Shown: in pieces, positions 27,125 through 36,195 of the stretch | Layout: each line of letters opens with the position of its first letter | How positions within the stretch are numbered: the first letter of the stretch is position 1 | Origin: Thalassocella blandensis | Lineage (GTDB): Bacteria; Pseudomonadota; Gammaproteobacteria; Pseudomonadales; Cellvibrionaceae | DNA length: 64,000 bases | NCBI GenBank assembly: GCA_902141825.1 | Contig: CABFPG010000001.1 | Coordinates: 868,001-932,000, forward strand | Reading direction: 5' to 3' | Position numbers and translations under genes: made by a program | Notes under the pieces: model-generated | Told to the model about the DNA's origin: nothing | The model's input: the letters and a program-made list of their open reading frames with translations, nothing else | Database searches by the model: none

Positions 27125-28205
27125 TGTTGTACCTATCACACAACGCAGCACGATTGAAGATGAAGCCAGTTTATGGGTGGTCCGTGTTGAACGCGGGCTC
27201 TCCGATGAAGAAAAAATTGCCTTCAAAAAGTGGATTGCCACCAGCAAAGTTCACCAGGAAGAATTTTTCAGTCTGGTCAAGTTTTGGGATGAAACAGAAG
27301 TTCTTGGAAAGCTAGCTCATATCGTCCCCAAGGAACAGATGCAGAAACAAACTCAGCAGCGTGCGATGTCTATCAAAGTTAGCGCATTTGCAGCGAGTTT
27401 TATTTTAGTCATTTGTGCCATTGGTTTTATTACGGTTAACAACACGTTTACATCATCGCCTCAGAATGGGGAATTGTTCAGCGCCCTGCTCCATACAGAA
27501 GTTGGTAAACAACACATAGAGTATCTACCCGACAATTCAATTTTGCATATGAATACCGACACTGTCGTGCGAATTGAGTTCGGCAGGGACTTTCGTTTAA
27601 TTAAATTACAAAAAGGCGAAGTGCTGGTAGACGTTGCACATAATGCCCAGCGGCCATTAGTAGTGGTGGCCGGGAAACAGGCTGTAAAAGCAGTAGGGAC
27701 TGCGTTTAACGTGCGTGTTGTGGATGAAGATCAGATCAAGGTTGTCATTACCGATGGTCAGGTCGTCGTTGGGCAATTGAATACTTCCTCTGATGACATT
27801 ACAGAACAGGTTAAACAAACTTTTCAGCAGAGTGATCAGAAGACTTCCCTCTCGGAGGGTGACATGGCTATTTTACAGGGGCGGGAACGCCATCTGAAAC
27901 GGCTCAACAAAAAGGAAATGGATATGGAGGTTGCCTGGAAGTCCGGTCATATCATATTTAGTGGTGAACCACTGGAGTTTGTGGTGCAGGAAATTTCGCG
28001 CTATACCTCAGTACAATTTGAATTTGCTGACGCATCATTAAAAACTCGCAAAGTGGCTGGGATTTTTCAAACGGGCGATTTGAAAGGGTTCATCAATGCT
28101 CTGGAGGAAAATCTGGATATTCAAGCAACCCGAATATCGGATCGATTATTTTCGCTGGACACCAAAAGTCGAAAGAGTAAAAAGAATTCAAAGCCCCAAC
28201 AATGA
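27117..28205 (+). CDS. FecR-family anti-sigma factor
   Basis: A 362-residue transmembrane regulator starting at GTG (27117) with a strong GGAGGAGG site six bases upstream. The N-terminal cytoplasmic segment (DEASLWVVRVERGLSDEEKIAFKKW split at its end) is the sigma-binding DUF4880 region. A single membrane span follows at about 85-108 (VSAFAASFILVICAIGFITV). The periplasmic FecR domain comes next (HTEVGKQHIEYLPDNSILHM, VAGKQAVKAVGTAFNVRV). The end of the protein (FVVQEISRYTSVQFEFADAS and the following residues) resembles the STN-contacting C-terminal domain. It would pass the receptor's ligand-bound signal across the inner membrane. Confidence 0.94.
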   Translation: MSNVVPITQRSTIEDEASLWVVRVERGLSDEEKIAFKKWIATSKVHQEEFFSLVKFWDETEVLGKLAHIVPKEQMQKQTQQRAMSIKVSAFAASFILVICAIGFITVNNTFTSSPQNGELFSALLHTEVGKQHIEYLPDNSILHMNTDTVVRIEFGRDFRLIKLQKGEVLVDVAHNAQRPLVVVAGKQAVKAVGTAFNVRVVDEDQIKVVITDGQVVVGQLNTSSDDITEQVKQTFQQSDQKTSLSEGDMAILQGRERHLKRLNKKEMDMEVAWKSGHIIFSGEPLEFVVQEISRYTSVQFEFADASLKTRKVAGIFQTGDLKGFINALEENLDIQATRISDRLFSLDTKSRKSKKNSKPQQ

Positions 28206-28528
28206 GCTCACAACATGAGCCACTAGCAATTACCTTCAGCCTTATCATATTGAATGGGCGGTGTATTTCCGAGAGTCTCATTTAACCCCCGCTAATAACC
28301 TTGCCAATGTTTTATTCTCGCCCACCGCAGCCAGACACTGATTCCATGCCACCATGGTGGCATGGCTACGCGACAACGGGTATCCCAAGCGGAGCTGCGT
28401 TTGCGCTGATGTTTGCAATTAAAAACTTCCTTCTTCATCACTCGGTTTTTCATCGCTCAGCTGTTCGCCGCCCAACGATTAACACCTCCGCCATTAACGC
28501 ATCAATAAACAGTCCTTATTTTTCTCGT

Positions 28529-31500
28529 ATGTTATCCGTGCGCAAGACTACATTGTTTTTATTAATACTGGTGATGACCAGCATTACGCAAACCACATTC
28601 GCTCAACAAGCCACCAATACAATCGTTGCAAATCAAAATTCACCTCAAAGCAGTACAACCAAAGAACAAGCCCATCAGTCAAATAACTCTGCGCAAGCCG
28701 CCCCCGAAATTTTTCGTTTTATACTCGAGCCACAAACTTTGTCCACTGCCTTAATCACCTTGGCCGATGTTGCAGGGATGACAATTGTGTTGCCTGCCGA
28801 GGATATTGCGGATTACCAAGCAAAAGCTGTGGTTGGCCACTATACCGTGCTACAGGCACTGGACATCATGCTGGCAGGTTCTGGTTTATACGCTGAAATA
28901 AGTGCAAGCGGAACATTGAAAATAACACGAGGCCCCCGCACTGCCCCCTCCGGAAATTCCGCGTCGCAAACATCAACGCTCCCCGCTATCGAAGAAATAC
29001 TGGTGACCGGAGCATTCAACGCGTATCAATTCGCAGCCCAATTAAAACGTGACAAAGCGGAAATTACAGAGGTTATTACCGAAGAAGACATTGGTAAAAT
29101 GCCGGACAGTAATGTGGCAGAAGCTTTACAACGCATACCCGGCGTACAACTCGAACGGCACAATGGTGTTGGCAGTGTAATTCGTGTTCGGGGTTTTGCA
29201 CAAAATCAGAATTTGTTAAACGGACATGAATTACTTACGGGATTGGAACTGTATCAGTCTAACAATGAGAATTATGAGGGCTCATTCGAATCTTTTCCTA
29301 TCGATTTACTACAGCGCATAGAAATATATAAAACACCTGCGGCATCGCATTTGGAAGGTAGTATTGGTGGCAGTATTGATTTTATCTCTCGTAGTGGACT
29401 ATCACTCTCGGAACCGCTTTTAACCGGCGAGTTGGGTCTGACGCATAGCGGAGACAACACAACCAGTGATCCGTCTGCACTGCTTGTCTATGGCAATAAC
29501 TGGCAAAATAAATTTGGGCTATCTGCGGCCATTTCATATCGCTCGTCACACAACCGCGTCGACAATACGAATATGTATACACAACAGGGAGCGTTTATTG
29601 ACTATATTGGGGACAATGAGCGCAACATCTTAAGTTTGCCCGAACGCGACGTAAGTAAACCTTTGCTCTATCCTGCGTTCAGTGGCATTAACAGTACTTC
29701 ACAACAAACGGAAACCATTGGCAGTGATATCAGGTTGGAGTACGCCTTCGATAATAACCAGCACTTCGATCTTCAATGGTTACATTTACTCACCGATATT
29801 CGCGAACAACGCCAAACTGTTTTACACAATATTATACTCAGCAACTCCACCGCCAAACATCTTGAACTGATCGATCATGGTCCATTGATGACTATTGAAA
29901 ACGGCGATTTCACCGCATTCAATTTAACTATTCTCTCGCGCGGCGAACGCAATCAGACAAACACTGACAACCTTCGCTTGAACCACCGTATAGATTTTTC
30001 AGACCGTCTTAATCTTTTCAGCAGTATTCAGTACTCGCATGCAAAAAGCGAAAACCGAGCTGGCGAAATTACCAGTGAGAAAGGTCATGTTAGCGGGGTA
30101 CGCTTTGTCGGTACACCATCGGAAAACCCGGACATACCGGGCGGAGATCGAAACTCGGGCTGGGATACAATTACCCTGAACCCTGCGGATGGCAATAAGG
30201 AAAGACGTTTTTTCCTTCAGCGCAATACAGAAGGGCTACCCGTTTTTCGTTATGACACACAAGCGTGGCTTGAAGAAAGAGAGTATGGTGCGTTTTCCAA
30301 TCAGGTAGCGAATGGTTATGACAACGTACAACGTCGTCTGGCTTTACGCAGTGACCTTAACTTGAGTTTACACCATGGCTTTTGGTCTGAAATCAAAACA
30401 GGCTTTCGGATTCACAGCCATCACAATTCGTATGACAAACTGGCCTATCTCACTGACTATAGCCGCACGGAAAACGTTGGCGGACCAAACCTGTATGATT
30501 CTCAAGGCAATCTTGTCACGCCGGCGAGCTATGATCCGACGATTGCACCATCCCCGGAACAAAACAATATAGGCATTCGCCTACCGGTTTTTTACGATTT
30601 GTGTGGGAATGGCGGTTTGATAACTGGAGCCGTGTGTGACATTGACGGTGACGGTCTGGATGACAACCAACCACTTGGACCATATGGCTATGATACAGGG
30701 AATGTTCACTGGGGACTGACCTTAACAGATACTTACACCAGTGATGGACACCGACTACTCGATTATTTATATGGGCGTTACATCGATGATACAGACAAAC
30801 TGCCTAACTATGCCCCGTCCCTTACCTGGAATGAAGCCCCCAATAGATTAAGAGTTTACGATGATTTTTTTTCAACCGGGAATTACCAGCATAGAATTTT
30901 ACTACCTGATTTAAACCCTGTCACAACGAATCCCGAGAAATGGATGGATCAGCTAAGCCCCGACACACCAGGTGAAATGCGTGCGCTGCCTTTAGAATCC
31001 TGGGAGATTGAACGACAAACCAACGCGCTCTACCTGCAGGGCAATTTTATTACGGACCACAACTTTTTCTCCAACCTTGGCGTAACCTCAGCAACATCGA
31101 CGAATACCCGTTCGCACGATAACGTCTTCACGGGAAATATTGGTGTACGTCTGCTGCAAACACGTACGGAAATAATTCGCAATACCATACCGGATTCGAT
31201 TTTCGATATTCGGGTTTCGCCTGAAGTTTCCTATTCAGGCATTCCTCTTTTCTATCAGTCCCATCGTCGTCACTCTTCAAACACTCACGTATTGCCTAGC
31301 ATCAACACGACATATCACTTCTCGGAACAACTTAAACTGCGTACCAGCCTTGCTAAAACTATTGCCTACCCAAGACTTCAGGATTTAGGTAAAGGTTTCG
31401 TACCACTGGATTGGACTTTCACCGCCACAACTTTTGCCTCTGCGGATGAGGGCAACCCCGATCTTGCGCCTTACAAAGTGTCGCAATGGGATATCGCACT

Positions 31501-32155
31501 GGAGCATTATTGGGATAGCGCCAATTATTTCGCGCTCAATGTTTTTGTCAAAGATATTCAATCATTTATTCAATATGAAACGCGCATTGAAAATAAAACC
31601 ATTCCAGCCAATAGCGACGGGGGAGCAGACCGAGTAGCAACGGTCAGCGTAAACCGGCCAGAAAATAGAGATGGCGGTTTACTAAAGGGCGTTGAGCTTT
31701 CTCTACAAAAGCTTTGGCATTCCGGATTCGGCGTGCACGCGAATTACACCTACATGGACAGCAACACCGAAAGCCACTCGCTCACCCACGCTCATCTCCC
31801 TTTGCCCGGAATCTCCAAACACACCTATAATCTGATTGGCATGTATGAGAACGAACGGCTACATTTTCGTATTGCGTACAATCGTCGTTCCCACTATCTT
31901 TCACCTTTCAATGCCATCAATGCGTACAGCAGCACAAATGGCGAAGAGCAATTTCTACTCGCAGAATTTGTAGAAGGCAGCGCTCGGTTAGACGCTCGCC
32001 TGAGTTATTTGTACTCACCGTCGCTTACTTTTTCTGCGGAAGCCTACAATCTAACCAGCACTTCCTATTCTACTTATTTGGAGTTTGAGTCCAACACTCA
32101 CCACTACCAAAGCTCCAGGCCTGCGTTTGAATTCAGACTTAAATATAAGATGTAG
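28529..32155 (+). CDS. TonB-dependent receptor with STN signalling domain
   Basis: The outer-membrane transporter and sensor of this signalling set. I start it at the ATG at 28529 (1208 residues), where a proper signal peptide begins (KTTLFLLILVMTSITQTTFA); the frame is open 76 codons further upstream, and no start has a convincing ribosome site. The STN domain is about residues 60-136, the TonB box EEILVTGAF about 155-163 and the plug about 185-320 (EEDIGKMPDSNVAEALQRIP, then VIRVRGF). A 22-strand barrel ends in FEFRLKYKM. The plug motif is that of the large TonB-Xanth-Caul receptors, many of which import oligosaccharides, so a glycan is as likely a ligand as a siderophore. It is unusually long, with extended extracellular loops (about 620-760). 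Confidence 0.93.
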   Translation: MLSVRKTTLFLLILVMTSITQTTFAQQATNTIVANQNSPQSSTTKEQAHQSNNSAQAAPEIFRFILEPQTLSTALITLADVAGMTIVLPAEDIADYQAKAVVGHYTVLQALDIMLAGSGLYAEISASGTLKITRGPRTAPSGNSASQTSTLPAIEEILVTGAFNAYQFAAQLKRDKAEITEVITEEDIGKMPDSNVAEALQRIPGVQLERHNGVGSVIRVRGFAQNQNLLNGHELLTGLELYQSNNENYEGSFESFPIDLLQRIEIYKTPAASHLEGSIGGSIDFISRSGLSLSEPLLTGELGLTHSGDNTTSDPSALLVYGNNWQNKFGLSAAISYRSSHNRVDNTNMYTQQGAFIDYIGDNERNILSLPERDVSKPLLYPAFSGINSTSQQTETIGSDIRLEYAFDNNQHFDLQWLHLLTDIREQRQTVLHNIILSNSTAKHLELIDHGPLMTIENGDFTAFNLTILSRGERNQTNTDNLRLNHRIDFSDRLNLFSSIQYSHAKSENRAGEITSEKGHVSGVRFVGTPSENPDIPGGDRNSGWDTITLNPADGNKERRFFLQRNTEGLPVFRYDTQAWLEEREYGAFSNQVANGYDNVQRRLALRSDLNLSLHHGFWSEIKTGFRIHSHHNSYDKLAYLTDYSRTENVGGPNLYDSQGNLVTPASYDPTIAPSPEQNNIGIRLPVFYDLCGNGGLITGAVCDIDGDGLDDNQPLGPYGYDTGNVHWGLTLTDTYTSDGHRLLDYLYGRYIDDTDKLPNYAPSLTWNEAPNRLRVYDDFFSTGNYQHRILLPDLNPVTTNPEKWMDQLSPDTPGEMRALPLESWEIERQTNALYLQGNFITDHNFFSNLGVTSATSTNTRSHDNVFTGNIGVRLLQTRTEIIRNTIPDSIFDIRVSPEVSYSGIPLFYQSHRRHSSNTHVLPSINTTYHFSEQLKLRTSLAKTIAYPRLQDLGKGFVPLDWTFTATTFASADEGNPDLAPYKVSQWDIALEHYWDSANYFALNVFVKDIQSFIQYETRIENKTIPANSDGGADRVATVSVNRPENRDGGLLKGVELSLQKLWHSGFGVHANYTYMDSNTESHSLTHAHLPLPGISKHTYNLIGMYENERLHFRIAYNRRSHYLSPFNAINAYSSTNGEEQFLLAEFVEGSARLDARLSYLYSPSLTFSAEAYNLTSTSYSTYLEFESNTHHYQSSRPAFEFRLKYKM

Positions 32156-33090
32156 TAAAACTCGCCATTGCTCATTCCATTATGTCTTTTGCCTTCTTGC
32201 CTTCTAGATCCAAGATGCTATTTATAGCCATGCCTCAGGTTTTCTAAACCCAACCCTAAAGTGCTAAGTTTGCCTTATTAAGGAATCAGGTGAGGTGAAA
32301 GCGATGTAGCAAATAACGCGCAAAAATTATCATTCTTTCCCTGCAATCTCATTCGGAGAGCTCCCTGTGGGCATACACAATCACGCTGTGGCTGAACGCA
32401 ACAGTCGCTTTTCATGAGGTCATTAAATCTTAGTTACGCCTCAATTTAATCCAAACACTAATAAAGCTAAACTACGAAAAGCAGGTAAGTTAATAAAAAT
32501 TAGCTAATTTAAAAATTTTAAATTAATTTATACACCCCCTTAAATTCGCTTGTAACGATACCCACTAACATCCCATTCATGAGCTAAAACCACGTCACAT
32601 TAAGCCAACTTTTCCTTATAAATCAACACGTTAATTCGCGCATTGTTGCAACTCATGAAGTCTGCCCAGCCACCCCATTGTGTCTTCAACGGGTCAGCAT
32701 AGAATGGCAATTGCCCTGCTGATTGGTGTTTAGCGATTCCCCACAAACAGTTTTGTTTATCGCCGAATCACGAGTGAGCAAGGCAACAACGGGTATTGAA
32801 ACCTATATAGTTACTTGTCTGTTAGCTAAGGAAGTGGTCCCTCCCACTGAGGTGATTTACGACAACGGACAACAGAGGGCAACTATTTTTCGAGCGCTTA
32901 ATGGCAGCAGCAATGCTGCCTTTTTTTCGTCCAGACTTTCCGACTGTTCTCACCACATCACAACTCAAGCCTCTGCAGCGGCGACTTAAACTCAGGCAGA
33001 AAATCCCTCGCGGTTGTCGTAAATTATTTGTTGAATAAGTACTACGATGATTTTGGCTTTCGCAGTGCAGTTGATAGTAAAATATCTTCC
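32156..33090. other. Intergenic region with an orphan terminator
   Basis: About 930 bases without a supported gene. An 88-codon ORF at 32723-32989 runs straight through a perfect terminator hairpin and is unlikely to be coding. The stretch from about 32640 to 32927 could be a small RNA; AGTGG/CCACT pairing is visible near 32834-32850. Confidence 0.45.
32903..32927 (+). terminator. Strong intrinsic terminator without upstream gene
   Basis: Perfect GGCAGCA / TGCTGCC stem with a GCAA tetraloop, followed immediately by seven T. It lies 750 nt after the receptor gene and 190 nt before the ZIP-like gene, so either the receptor mRNA is very long, a small RNA ends here, or it is a leader attenuator. 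Confidence 0.85.
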
Positions 33091-33807
33091 ATGCTTCCAG
33101 AATGGTTATTGATTACACTACTGACACTGCTGGCCGGTATGGCCATGCCAACGGGCGCCGTGCTTGCGCGAATAGAAAACCTGCATCCGCAATGGCTCGA
33201 GCAGGAATTCCGTCACTCAGTATTAGCCTTTGGTGGTGGCGCACTATTAGCTGCTATCGCCTTGGTTCTTGTGCCCGAAGGCAGTAAAGAAGCTTCTGTC
33301 TGGTTTGTCGGCTTTTGGTTTGCCAGCGGCGGCGTCTGTTTCATGCTGCTCGACATGCTGTTGGATAGGCTACAATCCAGCATGAGTCAATTGGTGGCCA
33401 TGCTATCTGACTTTTTCCCGGAAGCGCTCGCCCTCGGCGCGGCCTTTGCTGGAGATCAAAATGCCGGAATATTACTTGCGCTGATTATGACCCTGCAAAA
33501 CCTGCCCGAAGGCTTTAACGCCTATCGTGAACTGGTTTCGTCTTCTGATCTGTCTGCCCTGAAAATCATTTCCATGTTTTTTATCCTCGCGTTATTAGGA
33601 CCTGTCGCAGGACTGTCAGGATACTTTTTCCTCTCGCAACACCCGACCTTAATCGCCGGCCTCATGTTGTTTTCGGCGGGCGGTATTCTCTATCTGATAT
33701 TCCAGGACATTGCACCTCAAGCTAAACTGACAAAACGCTGGGGGCCGCCATTGGGCGCAGTTGCAGGTTTTCTGTTAGGACTGGTCGGTCACGTTCTGAT
33801 TCATTAA
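33091..33807 (+). CDS. ZIP-family metal transporter homologue
   Basis: An inner-membrane protein of 238 residues from the ATG at 33091 (a TTG at 33028 would add 21 residues). It has about eight hydrophobic helices. The ZIP signature is recognisable: EALALGAAFAGDQNAGILLA followed by MTLQNLPEGFNAYREL, which aligns with the HNxPEG motif of TM4. The first metal-ligand histidine of that motif is replaced by glutamine here. ZIP proteins move zinc, iron or manganese into the cytoplasm; the changed ligand could alter metal choice or abolish transport. It is monocistronic. Confidence 0.85.
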   Translation: MLPEWLLITLLTLLAGMAMPTGAVLARIENLHPQWLEQEFRHSVLAFGGGALLAAIALVLVPEGSKEASVWFVGFWFASGGVCFMLLDMLLDRLQSSMSQLVAMLSDFFPEALALGAAFAGDQNAGILLALIMTLQNLPEGFNAYRELVSSSDLSALKIISMFFILALLGPVAGLSGYFFLSQHPTLIAGLMLFSAGGILYLIFQDIAPQAKLTKRWGPPLGAVAGFLLGLVGHVLIH

Positions 33808-34151
33808 GGCTAGGCCTTGATACACATGCCTTTTGCTACTGGAACTTTTGGAATCTCTCAAAACTCACAAACTTCCCAAATCTCAAAATAGCCCGCTGTA
33901 TTCATTAAAGCCCACCAACTAACATTCTGCATCCAAAGAACACCGCCTGTGCGCGAAAAGAAAAAATATTATTTCGAAGCCCGATTTATTTTCAGCATTA
34001 GCGACACAATCACATCACTATCGCCAAATGATAGGCAAAATTTTCATAGTGCTGAAACATCTGTATGAAAAAATATTCTTTTTAAAAATTGCGCTTCTAT
34101 TAAAGCGCTACGTTTTTATTTACACACTAATGAAAATTACAGGAAAAGTTC
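33808..34151. other. AT-rich intergenic region
   Basis: About 340 bases between co-directional genes with no ORF or clear regulatory site. Confidence 0.5.
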
Positions 34152-35147
34152 ATGCTTACGACGATGAAAAAAAATAAGATCATCTATGCGTTTATCCTGA
34201 CGCTCATTCTTCCCGTGACTTCACACGCAGATTATTGTCCGGATTACTCCAGTGCCGTGTTTGCCCCGGAACTGGACTACCCCGCGAAAAAGCCTTTCAA
34301 CAACTGGTTGAACAATTGGCTCACAGCACTAAACCCTGAGTTTCACATGGTACATGATCAAATTGTCAAAGAAGGTGAAACTGCTACGCTGGTTGGCAAG
34401 TTTGATTACTCAGCGCTTTATCATAAAGATCTTGAATTTGAGAATATTCATGCATACATTTTTGGAACAGGCATGGATACCTGGGAATATCTCGGCAACT
34501 TCGAAACCGATCGAGATGGCAAAATATTTGTCGATGTACAAAAACCTGAAGGTGATTACCTGGTCCGCATGGTAGTTGAAGGCGACCTTACCGAAGCAAC
34601 GGGTTACCTCACCGTCGTAAAACCCGGCCGTAAAACGGTTCTGTTTGATATAGATGGCACCATCACCCTGAATGATTTTGAAGCCGTGGGCGATTACCTT
34701 GGCATAGATTACGCTGACACTCATGCGTATGTAGCGGAAACCGTCTGGCAATATATTGATAAGGGTTATCAAATCGTTTACCTCACCGGACGTCCGTACT
34801 GGCTAGCTCTCACGACACGGAACTGGTTCGACAGCCTGGGAATGTTTCCATGGCATTTGCGTACGAACAGCAATGCAGAAAACCCGCTATCTCCAAACAC
34901 TGAGGAATATAAAACTGATTACATTCAATATTTACTGCAGGATGTTGAGCTGGATATCATTCGCGCTTACGGCAATGCCTCTACTGACATAACGGCCTAT
35001 GCTGGAGCGGGTATTGCGCCAACAGATACCTACATTATCGGCAAAAACGCAGGTAACGGTGGCACCAATGCCATCTCCGGCGATTACGCCTATCACTACA
35101 GCACTGTCGTTACATCAACACCTGAAGCTGGTTGCTCCTGGCGCTAA
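34152..35147 (+). CDS. Secreted LNS2/HAD phosphatase-like protein
   Basis: A 331-residue exported protein with signal peptide (IIYAFILTLILPVTSHA) and an AGGA site seven bases before the ATG. After an Ig-like beta domain (about 65-158), residues 161-290 form the LNS2 (lipin/Ned1/Smp2) type of HAD domain. The catalytic D166-I-D168-G-T sits in VLFDIDGTIT, YLTGRPYWLA holds the second motif, and an Asp near the end of the fold is conserved. Eukaryotic relatives dephosphorylate phosphatidic acid; bacterial ones are mostly uncharacterised. The mature N-terminus and the C-terminus each contain a Cys, perhaps linked by a disulfide. No neighbour suggests its role. Confidence 0.88.
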   Translation: MLTTMKKNKIIYAFILTLILPVTSHADYCPDYSSAVFAPELDYPAKKPFNNWLNNWLTALNPEFHMVHDQIVKEGETATLVGKFDYSALYHKDLEFENIHAYIFGTGMDTWEYLGNFETDRDGKIFVDVQKPEGDYLVRMVVEGDLTEATGYLTVVKPGRKTVLFDIDGTITLNDFEAVGDYLGIDYADTHAYVAETVWQYIDKGYQIVYLTGRPYWLALTTRNWFDSLGMFPWHLRTNSNAENPLSPNTEEYKTDYIQYLLQDVELDIIRAYGNASTDITAYAGAGIAPTDTYIIGKNAGNGGTNAISGDYAYHYSTVVTSTPEAGCSWR

Positions 35148-35666
35148 GCGTCGCAGTACCTTTGAAAAAAGTGTAAAGCCAAGTCGATAAGAAAATGTTT
35201 ATTTTTTTGTTGATAGCGAAATAAAAAATGACGCATCAAAAATGCAATAACAGTAGCGAAAGTTAAAAAAACGCAAGCACTGTACTAACCAAGAAACCGT
35301 ATGGACCGAGGTTAGTGCAGTACTTGCGATCTTTTCCTGATCCGCAGTTTCAAATCCTTTCAATGCCTTGCCATCGAGTTCGGAGCGCTCACAGTAAGGG
35401 AACAACCCTTTTCATTATGAACTTCATTGCTCGCCGGTATTAATACGCTTTATACACACCTCGGCGCTGCCACAAAAATCCACACATTAAAAAGCTTAAG
35501 TATAGCGAGCATCAATATACCCATAAACAAAGGTATTCAGATTCCGTTCAGCTTTCACCCCTTATAATCATGCTGGCCAAAACTCGCGTATTCACTGTCA
35601 TTTCACAAGTTTTAGCCAAAGCCCATTTAAACGCCAGAGCCAGCCAAACGCTAAAGGGAGACCACT
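35148..35666. other. Intergenic region with a long inverted repeat
   Basis: Roughly 520 bases with no supported gene; the main feature is the 19-bp-arm inverted repeat at 35272-35328. Confidence 0.5.
35272..35328. repeat. Inverted repeat with 19-bp arms
   Basis: Arms 35272-35290 (CGCAAGCACTGTACTAACC) and 35310-35328 are reverse complements except at two positions, with a 19-nt loop. On the minus strand the hairpin is followed by TTTTTTT, on the plus strand by ATCTTTTCC, so it could end transcripts from either side. Confidence 0.75.
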
Positions 35667-36011
35667 ATGAAAATTTTGTTATATGCCACACTCAGCCTGA
35701 TCGGATTGACTAGCGGTGTGATCAGCACAACGGCAGCCGCGGATTTTCGCTGTAGTACGCGCCTGGTTCAAGTTGGCGACAGCATGGATGAAGTCCTCGA
35801 CAAGTGTGGAGATCCCAACCGCGTGTTTAACCACGCCGTAAATTACCGTCGCGCCAGCTATGGAGGATACCCTTACCGAGAAGAATATACCGCGCAAACC
35901 TATGTCGATGTCTGGGTATATAAACTTTCATCAGGGCAATTCAGCCGCTCCGTGGTTTTTGAGCAAGGGGAAGTGATCGATATAAAAAAAGGCAGTCGTG
36001 TTTCTTACTAG
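35667..36011 (+). CDS. DUF2845 domain protein
   Basis: A 114-residue small exported protein with a signal peptide (YATLSLIGLTSGVISTTAAA). The mature part carries the family pattern FRCSTRLVQVGDSMDEVLDK-CGDPNRV (two Cys likely bonded), a Tyr/Arg-rich middle, then VDVWVYKLSSGQFSRSVVFE. DUF2845 proteins are common in gammaproteobacterial periplasm, with no known function; the fold resembles the BamE/SmpA-like superfamily. The ribosome site GGGAGA precedes the ATG. It stands alone. Confidence 0.88.
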   Translation: MKILLYATLSLIGLTSGVISTTAAADFRCSTRLVQVGDSMDEVLDKCGDPNRVFNHAVNYRRASYGGYPYREEYTAQTYVDVWVYKLSSGQFSRSVVFEQGEVIDIKKGSRVSY

Positions 36012-36145
36012 ATCTTCACAGCCATTATTCATCGCTGCATCGTTGACGCGTTTTTATATGAAAGCTAACCCCGCAACCGTACGCTGCTGACTTTAATACT
36101 TACACGTTTACTGAAAACCTTTTAACGTCGACTCAGATAAATGGC

Positions 36146-36175
36146 AAAAAAAACCCGGAGTCAATGCTCCGGGTT
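36146..36175. terminator. Strong hairpin terminator after the GH16-CBM gene
   Basis: Perfect stem AACCCGGAG / CTCCGGGTT, loop TCAATG. On the minus strand an eight-base T-run follows; on the plus strand TCTCTTT follows. It serves the minus-strand GH16 gene 20 nt away and may also stop plus-strand transcripts. Confidence 0.85.
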
Positions 36176-36195
36176 TCTCTTTATCAATAAATCAA

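Noticed and set aside
32723-32989. 88-codon plus-strand ORF
   Set aside because: It crosses a perfect intrinsic terminator, and its sequence looks random; it has no ribosome site.
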